A stretch of 64,000 nt of DNA, from assembly GCF_900100715.1 (NCBI RefSeq), contig NZ_FNCA01000002.1, positions 186,001-250,000 of the forward strand, in the 5' to 3' direction. Both the position numbers and the translations under genes were made by a program. Below, in pieces: positions 61,544 through 64,000 of this stretch. Position 1 is the first letter of the stretch, and every line of letters begins with the position of its first letter. Below the pieces are notes generated by a model, which did not search any database, was not told where the DNA came from, and worked only from the letters and a program-made list of their open reading frames with translations. Source of the DNA: Methanolobus vulcani (lineage in GTDB: Archaea; Halobacteriota; Methanosarcinia; Methanosarcinales; Methanosarcinaceae).

Positions 61544-62103
61544 AACGCATAGATGCTATCAATGAGATTGCTGCAAAAGTAAAGGAAAGCGGTGCTCTGC
61601 TCATAGGCAATATCGGAATTCCATGTAAAGAGATTCATCATGTTTGTGACATCCCGACAAATTTCTACATGCTTGGTTCCATGGGACTGGCTTCTTCAAT
61701 AGGGCTCGGTCTTGCACTTGCACGACCTGACAAAAAGGTTGTTGCAATAGATGGCGATGGTTCCATCCTCATGAATATGGGAACTCTTGCAACCATAGCT
61801 ACACAGAGTCCTGAAAATTACCTGCTGGTAATAGTTGACAACGGAGCCTACGGTTCAACAGGTAATCAGCCCACTGCTACGTCTGTTGTAACTGACCTTG
61901 CAGCAGTTGCAAGAGGTGCCGGTAACAGGGATGTTCTTGAAGTATCAACTCCAGAAGGACTCAGGGATGTGCTGAAAAAAACAGAGAAAGGTATCATTGT
62001 TGTAAAAGCAGAGCCTGGAAATACTGATGCTCCGGTAATAGAAATGACACCTGAAGGAATAATTAAGAGGTTTATGGATATATCCTCTCAACCATCTCAT
62101 TGA
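61540..62103 (+). CDS. comE: Sulfopyruvate decarboxylase subunit beta
   Basis: A 187-residue subunit. The TPP-binding motif is GDGSILMNMGTLATIATQSPENYLLVIVDNGAYGSTGNQPT and GSMGLASSIGLGLALARP precedes it. In some Methanosarcinales comD and comE are one fused gene; here they are separate and coupled. GGAGG lies upstream of the ATG. Its last 32 bases overlap the 3' end of the convergent comF gene. Confidence 0.93.
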   Translation: MKRIDAINEIAAKVKESGALLIGNIGIPCKEIHHVCDIPTNFYMLGSMGLASSIGLGLALARPDKKVVAIDGDGSILMNMGTLATIATQSPENYLLVIVDNGAYGSTGNQPTATSVVTDLAAVARGAGNRDVLEVSTPEGLRDVLKKTEKGIIVVKAEPGNTDAPVIEMTPEGIIKRFMDISSQPSH

Positions 62104-63355
62104 GCTTGAATTCTCCGCTCAATATCTTTTCTTTCAATTTTTCTGCCATTTCTTCTGCTCTCTTGCGGTCAGACTGCCGCAGGACAATAGGTACATCCTG
62201 ATGCTTTCCTTCCATTTCAAAGTGAAGGGTTCCAAGTTCGGCAGTGAAAACTCCTCCCGGACAGACAGTTGAGCAGAATCCACAATTGAAGCACTGGTAT
62301 CTATTAAGCAATATTCTATTGTCTTTGCGCTGAATTGCTTCCATTGGGCAGTCCCTGATAGGTTTGCAGACCTCACAATCAAGACATGCATCAGGATTGA
62401 AACTTATTGCACGGTCAGTATTTTTCCATGCATCTGCATAGGTGCTGCTGCCAATCATGACTCTTTTATCGACATCGTTTACAACCATTGGAATGTCACT
62501 GTCTGTCTGCAGGGCAGCATCAAGTACAGACTGGCTAGTGACTGGTATAGCAATTGCCCATGATGCTATGCACTCCGGTCCGGCGGATGTTTTGAATCCT
62601 CCCATTAGGGCTGCGTCCATCTTGTGCATATCGGCAACGCCTGTGAGATTTGGTTTTGCAGGGCTGCTGCGTGTTCCTTCTCCGATAACGAAACCTTCGG
62701 CTCCGTTCATGAGTACGCGTGTACCAATTCCAATTGTTTCCATCTTTGGGTCATTCTGAACCGGATTAATCTCTCCACAACCGGAAAGCGTTGCACCGTG
62801 CATGTCAGGGCTGAATTGGGTTGCATGGAAAATAGTATTCACAGGTTTATCGGAACCATTTACAAAAGCTGCATAATTCTTGAATGCATGTCTTGTGGCA
62901 TAGAGTTTGGCAAAAGGCATATCCACCAGTTTAACCTGGCTTTCTATTGTTTCTTCTTCATTTGTTACAACAGAAACATTAACTTCCTTTCCTTCAACAA
63001 GTTCCCTGAAAACATGTCCGGCACCGTAATTGTGTTTGAGGACTGAATGTGCGGTTCCAAATACTATCGCATCGACGATTCCAAGACTTTCATTCGGGCA
63101 TGGTCCAACATGTGCAGGAACGCCGTTGAGAAGCACTTTTGAGGCTCGTTTGAAACATACGGGGGAGTTTACAGGGAAGGACAGAACAGCATAAGTTCCG
63201 CTCATAATGGCTCTTGTTGCGGTTGTAACAACGTCCACATCCATGCTGGAAACGTCTTCTCCTTTGTCCACAAGTTCGGATATCTCCTGAGCTGTCATTA
63301 CAACAGCTTCTTTATTTTCTAATTTCTCCCTGATTTCAGCTACTGAACGTTCCAA
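62072..63355 (-). CDS. comF: ComF / methanogenesis marker 16 (DUF39 with ferredoxin domain)
   Basis: A 427-residue protein: a DUF39 domain (residues 1 to about 325, with SGCGEINPVQNDPKMETIGIGTR, EGTRSSPAKPNL and an early PVCFKRASK cysteine), then two [4Fe-4S] motifs, CLDCEVCKPIRDCP and CFNCGFCSTVCPGG, and a short C-terminal helix. It is the family called methanogenesis marker 16, related to the aspartate-semialdehyde sulfurtransferase and reported to reductively thiolate sulfoacetaldehyde to coenzyme M. Its position facing comDE supports this. Confidence 0.88.
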   Translation of the reverse strand: MERSVAEIREKLENKEAVVMTAQEISELVDKGEDVSSMDVDVVTTATRAIMSGTYAVLSFPVNSPVCFKRASKVLLNGVPAHVGPCPNESLGIVDAIVFGTAHSVLKHNYGAGHVFRELVEGKEVNVSVVTNEEETIESQVKLVDMPFAKLYATRHAFKNYAAFVNGSDKPVNTIFHATQFSPDMHGATLSGCGEINPVQNDPKMETIGIGTRVLMNGAEGFVIGEGTRSSPAKPNLTGVADMHKMDAALMGGFKTSAGPECIASWAIAIPVTSQSVLDAALQTDSDIPMVVNDVDKRVMIGSSTYADAWKNTDRAISFNPDACLDCEVCKPIRDCPMEAIQRKDNRILLNRYQCFNCGFCSTVCPGGVFTAELGTLHFEMEGKHQDVPIVLRQSDRKRAEEMAEKLKEKILSGEFKLNEMVERIYP

Positions 63356-63428
63356 AACTATCCCTCATAAATTGGTTACCATTATTCGCTTAAATATTAA
63401 TTCAAGCGTAAGTAAATATAGAGCTAAA

Positions 63429-63457
63429 AGTAAAAAAAGGTTGCAGCATTTGCTGCA
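63429..63457 (-). terminator. Terminator of the 63458-63976 gene
   Basis: TGCAGCA (63442-63448) and TGCTGCA (63451-63457) form a perfect 7-bp stem directly after the stop codon; CC and a run of T follow on the minus strand. Confidence 0.65.
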
Positions 63458-63976
63458 TTAATCAACATTAAGGATGCTGGCAAGTTCCAGACCTTCGCTT
63501 CCAAGTTCTGCGAGCTGGTCAAATGCCTCTTCCTTAGTTATGTATTTCTCGGTTCTGGTTCCGTCAGATGCTTCAATCTTGATTGTGATCTCATTTTTGA
63601 CATAACCCTTTTCCAGAGATTCGCTTACAATTTCACCGTACTGCTCAGCAATAAGTTTCAGGCAGTCAAATACCTCATTGTTGCGTACTGCATCCTGTCC
63701 GTCAAGAAGTATCTGGGTAAGTTTCTGGTGTTTGATGAAAAGTTCCATGTACTTTTTAACATCGTTTACAACGCCTGAAACGTCGTCGATGTTTAATGAC
63801 TGTAACAGTTTTTCATCACCAGTTATTTCGAATTCTCCCTGGTATATCTGGTATGCATCACTATCAGAAACAATCTTGAATTTCTGGTCACCTTTCTTGT
63901 TCTCAAAACTCAGATCAATGTGTGCGACACCATCAAAGTTCATAGAAGTAATTGTGTAATCAGAAACATCAATCAT
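63458..63976 (-). CDS. Hypothetical acidic protein
   Basis: A 172-residue soluble acidic protein without cysteine pairs, membrane segments or a recognisable domain. The centre is helical (VSGVVNDVKKYMELFIKHQKLTQIL). The only notable residues are a single Cys in FDCLKLI and a C-terminal EEAFDQLAELGSEGLELASIL. It lies 102 bp upstream of, and separated by a terminator from, nothing that defines its role; comF, on the same strand, has its own promoter region at 63356-63428. Confidence 0.65.
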   Translation of the reverse strand: MIDVSDYTITSMNFDGVAHIDLSFENKKGDQKFKIVSDSDAYQIYQGEFEITGDEKLLQSLNIDDVSGVVNDVKKYMELFIKHQKLTQILLDGQDAVRNNEVFDCLKLIAEQYGEIVSESLEKGYVKNEITIKIEASDGTRTEKYITKEEAFDQLAELGSEGLELASILNVD

Positions 63977-64000
63977 TTTTACCTTGTTTTCTTTTGAGAA

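Overview
The window is a contiguous piece of chromosome from a methanogenic archaeon of the order Methanosarcinales, probably a methylotrophic Methanosarcinaceae member close to Methanolobus or Methanococcoides (the genus is an inference). Evidence: coenzyme F420 (cofD) and coenzyme M biosynthesis genes; the cysteate-synthase route to coenzyme M, typical of Methanosarcinales and Methanomicrobiales; Sep-tRNA:Cys-tRNA synthase; archaeal information-processing genes (PAN, L10e, aIF2beta with a C-terminal TRAM domain, RpoL, Csl4, Dph2); PEF-CTERM surface proteins; and TATA-box promoters, several about 25 bp before an ATG (leaderless) and others with GGTGAT or GGAGG ribosome-binding sites. No CRISPR array, insertion sequence, integrase or rRNA was seen. 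Two tRNA genes are present: Pro(UGG) and Gly(CCC).

Layout. 1-7.4 kb: the end of PAN, DUF99, glmM, larE, DUF531, DUF166, two tandem PEF-CTERM secreted proteins and a DUF362 ferredoxin protein. 7.4-16.3 kb: translation genes (pheS, trpS, L10e-aIF2beta), a radical SAM/KaiC-like pair, DUF1786 and moaB. 16.4-26.1 kb: a degenerate KaiC-like protein, a CRM-domain RNA-binding protein, DUF190, a thioredoxin/CcdA redox pair, a moaD-moeA-crcB-crcB operon, tRNA-Pro, and an HD hydrolase/LpdD-like/UbiX/ABC-2 permease operon next to SppA. 26.2-32.1 kb: cofD, ChlI/ChlD-type chelatase subunits and an AAA-DUF4143 ATPase overlapping a small antitoxin-like gene. 32.3-37.1 kb: an hpt-dph2-methyltransferase run, csl4-rpoL and SepCysS. 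37.1-57.5 kb: an accessory stretch of membrane, TPR, CBS, HAD, kinase-like and hypothetical genes plus tRNA-Gly. 57.6-63.4 kb: the coenzyme M locus.

The coenzyme M locus is the most interesting part. Cysteate synthase is followed by three close-packed genes (a soluble ABC ATPase, a HypB/CobW-like GTPase with cysteine pairs, and a [4Fe-4S] protein), then comD and comE. These converge with a DUF39-plus-ferredoxin gene (methanogenesis marker 16, ComF type). The three middle genes have no assigned role and look like a nucleotide-driven cluster or sulfur delivery module for the last, iron-sulfur-dependent step.

Other patterns stand out. Three genes apparently lack an ATG, GTG or TTG start (CTG for the second crcB, ATA for a secreted protein, ATT or ATA for the csl4 extension). 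Several terminator hairpins contain the stop codon of the gene they end. Several start sites were moved from the longest reading frame to the position supported by a ribosome-binding site or TATA box; each entry says why.
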